From assembly GCA_900552795.1 (NCBI GenBank), contig USBB01000039.1, positions 1 through 21,988 on the forward strand: a DNA stretch of 21,988 nucleotides, written 5' to 3'. Below, one piece after another: positions 21,422 to 21,988 of the stretch (positions within the stretch are counted from its first letter, which is position 1; each line of letters starts with the position of its first letter). The translations under genes and the position numbers were made by a program. A model generated the notes under the pieces. It saw nothing but the letters and a program-made list of their open reading frames with translations. It made no database searches and was not told the origin of the DNA. This DNA comes from an uncultured Eubacterium sp. (GTDB lineage Bacteria; Bacillota; Clostridia; Lachnospirales; Lachnospiraceae).

Positions 21422-21988
21422 TTATGATATTTTTTCCTTTAACTTTCTTACCTCAGACTCTAAAACAGTCACCTTTACTGCCAACATTTCAACTTCATTA
21501 TTTGATTTTACAGCTCTATGTAAATTTCTCGATAAATCAAGATGACCCTCAGCTACCCGCTTAATATTCTGCCTTATTTCATCTTCTACAGTTATTTTAA
21601 TATTTTTAATGTCACATTCCATGTTATCAATTTTTTTCTGCACGCATTCGATATTATCTTCCATGCTATCAATTTTTTTCTGCATGCTTTCGATATTATC
21701 TTCCATGCTATCAAGTCTTTTCTGCATACTTTCGATATTATTTTCTACACCATCAAGTCTTTTCTGTATGCTTTCAATATTACTTTCTACGCTATCAAGT
21801 CTTTTCTGCATACTTTCGATATTATTTTCTACATTATCAAGCCTTTTCCGAATATTTTCTATATTGTTTTCTACGCTATCAAGTCTTTTCTGAATATTTT
21901 CTATATTGTTTTCTACGCTATCAAGTCTTTTCTGAATATTTTCTATATTGTTTTCTACGCTATCAAGTCTTTTCTGAATATTTTCTAT
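21422..21988 (-). CDS. Coiled-coil protein with 14-residue tandem repeats (5' end off the window)
   Basis: The open frame continues to the window edge, so the true start is not visible; the ATG at 21811 is only a methionine inside a repeat. At least nine 14-residue units (21611-21988) of the type IENIQKRLDSVENN lead into a unique C-terminal segment of about 60 residues (VEDEIRQNIKRVAEGHLDLS and VTVLESEVRKLKEKIS). Positions 1, 4, 8 and 11 of each unit are Ile/Met/Leu/Val, which is two exact heptads, so the protein should form a long continuous coiled coil, probably oligomeric. There is no membrane segment in the visible part. Function unknown; structural, adaptor or phage-related roles are all possible. 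Confidence 0.78.
   Translation of the reverse strand: MENIQKRLDSVENNIENIQKRLDSVENNIENIQKRLDSVENNIENIRKRLDNVENNIESMQKRLDSVESNIESIQKRLDGVENNIESMQKRLDSMEDNIESMQKKIDSMEDNIECVQKKIDNMECDIKNIKITVEDEIRQNIKRVAEGHLDLSRNLHRAVKSNNEVEMLAVKVTVLESEVRKLKEKIS
21611..21988 (-). repeat. 42-bp coding tandem repeat, nine units to the edge
   Basis: The unit on the plus strand begins attgttttctacgctatc and is 42 bp long. The three units at 21863-21904, 21905-21946 and 21947-21988 are identical base for base. Moving toward 21611 the units diverge (RLDNVEN, RLDSVES, KIDSMED, KIDNMEC), so the array is youngest at the 5' side of the gene. The array continues beyond the window. Confidence 0.95.

Noticed and set aside
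21422..21811. A complete 129-residue gene starting at 21811
   Set aside because: The same frame and repeats continue upstream to the window edge, there is no ribosome binding site at 21811, and the methionine is a regular repeat position.
21611..21988. The 42-bp repeat as a CRISPR array
   Set aside because: Units are directly contiguous with no spacers and encode an open heptad-repeat frame.

Overview
The window looks like a low-GC, Gram-positive Clostridia chromosome, most plausibly a pectin-using member of the Lachnospiraceae (the Lachnospira group is a guess from the gene content). Supporting signs are AT-rich spacers, strong AGGAGG-type ribosome binding sites, sigma-A promoters with 17-bp spacers, a Firmicutes-type scpA/scpB pair, a ThiI without a rhodanese domain, an OmpR-type two-component system and a cytoplasmic pectin methylesterase beside a DhuI-type uronate isomerase. 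No phage, transposase, CRISPR array or tRNA gene was seen.

Layout. At the left edge a strong minus-strand promoter (18-46) fires out of the window, possibly into a stable RNA operon. mtaB (tRNA methylthiotransferase, minus) has a structured leader. A small HPr-like protein without the catalytic His is divergent from it. From 9267 down to 2078 runs a minus-strand housekeeping operon: scpA, scpB, an M18 aminopeptidase, prmA, rsmE, a cysteine desulfurase and thiI, covering chromosome condensation, ribosome and rRNA methylation, and sulfur delivery to tRNA. A BrkB/YihY membrane protein (plus) converges on a large SpoIID/LytB-domain protein with a 36-bp 3' overlap. A 6S RNA gene (minus, about 12750-12955) lies between that protein and a sigma-70-like protein that keeps core-binding regions but seems to lack the DNA-reading regions. 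Next come a divergent DhuI-like isomerase, a GNAT-bioY pair, a cytoplasmic pectin methylesterase, and a response regulator - sensor kinase - lipoprotein operon. The right end holds two small membrane proteins of unknown function, a relic of a broken gene, and the 3' part of a coiled-coil protein made of 42-bp tandem repeats that runs off the edge.

The most unusual signal is a family of intergenic repeats on the minus strand in front of mtaB, prmA, scpB (two copies in tandem) and the response regulator. Each copy faces the same way and ends at the Shine-Dalgarno of the next gene. In the two full copies a 9-nt hairpin loop is perfectly complementary to a 9-mer just before the Shine-Dalgarno. 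Four of the nine pairs differ between copies and all four are compensated, and the stems also covary. This points to a conserved RNA structure, a pseudoknot or a switch with two alternative pairings, carried as a modular repeat. I cannot match it to a family I know by name.
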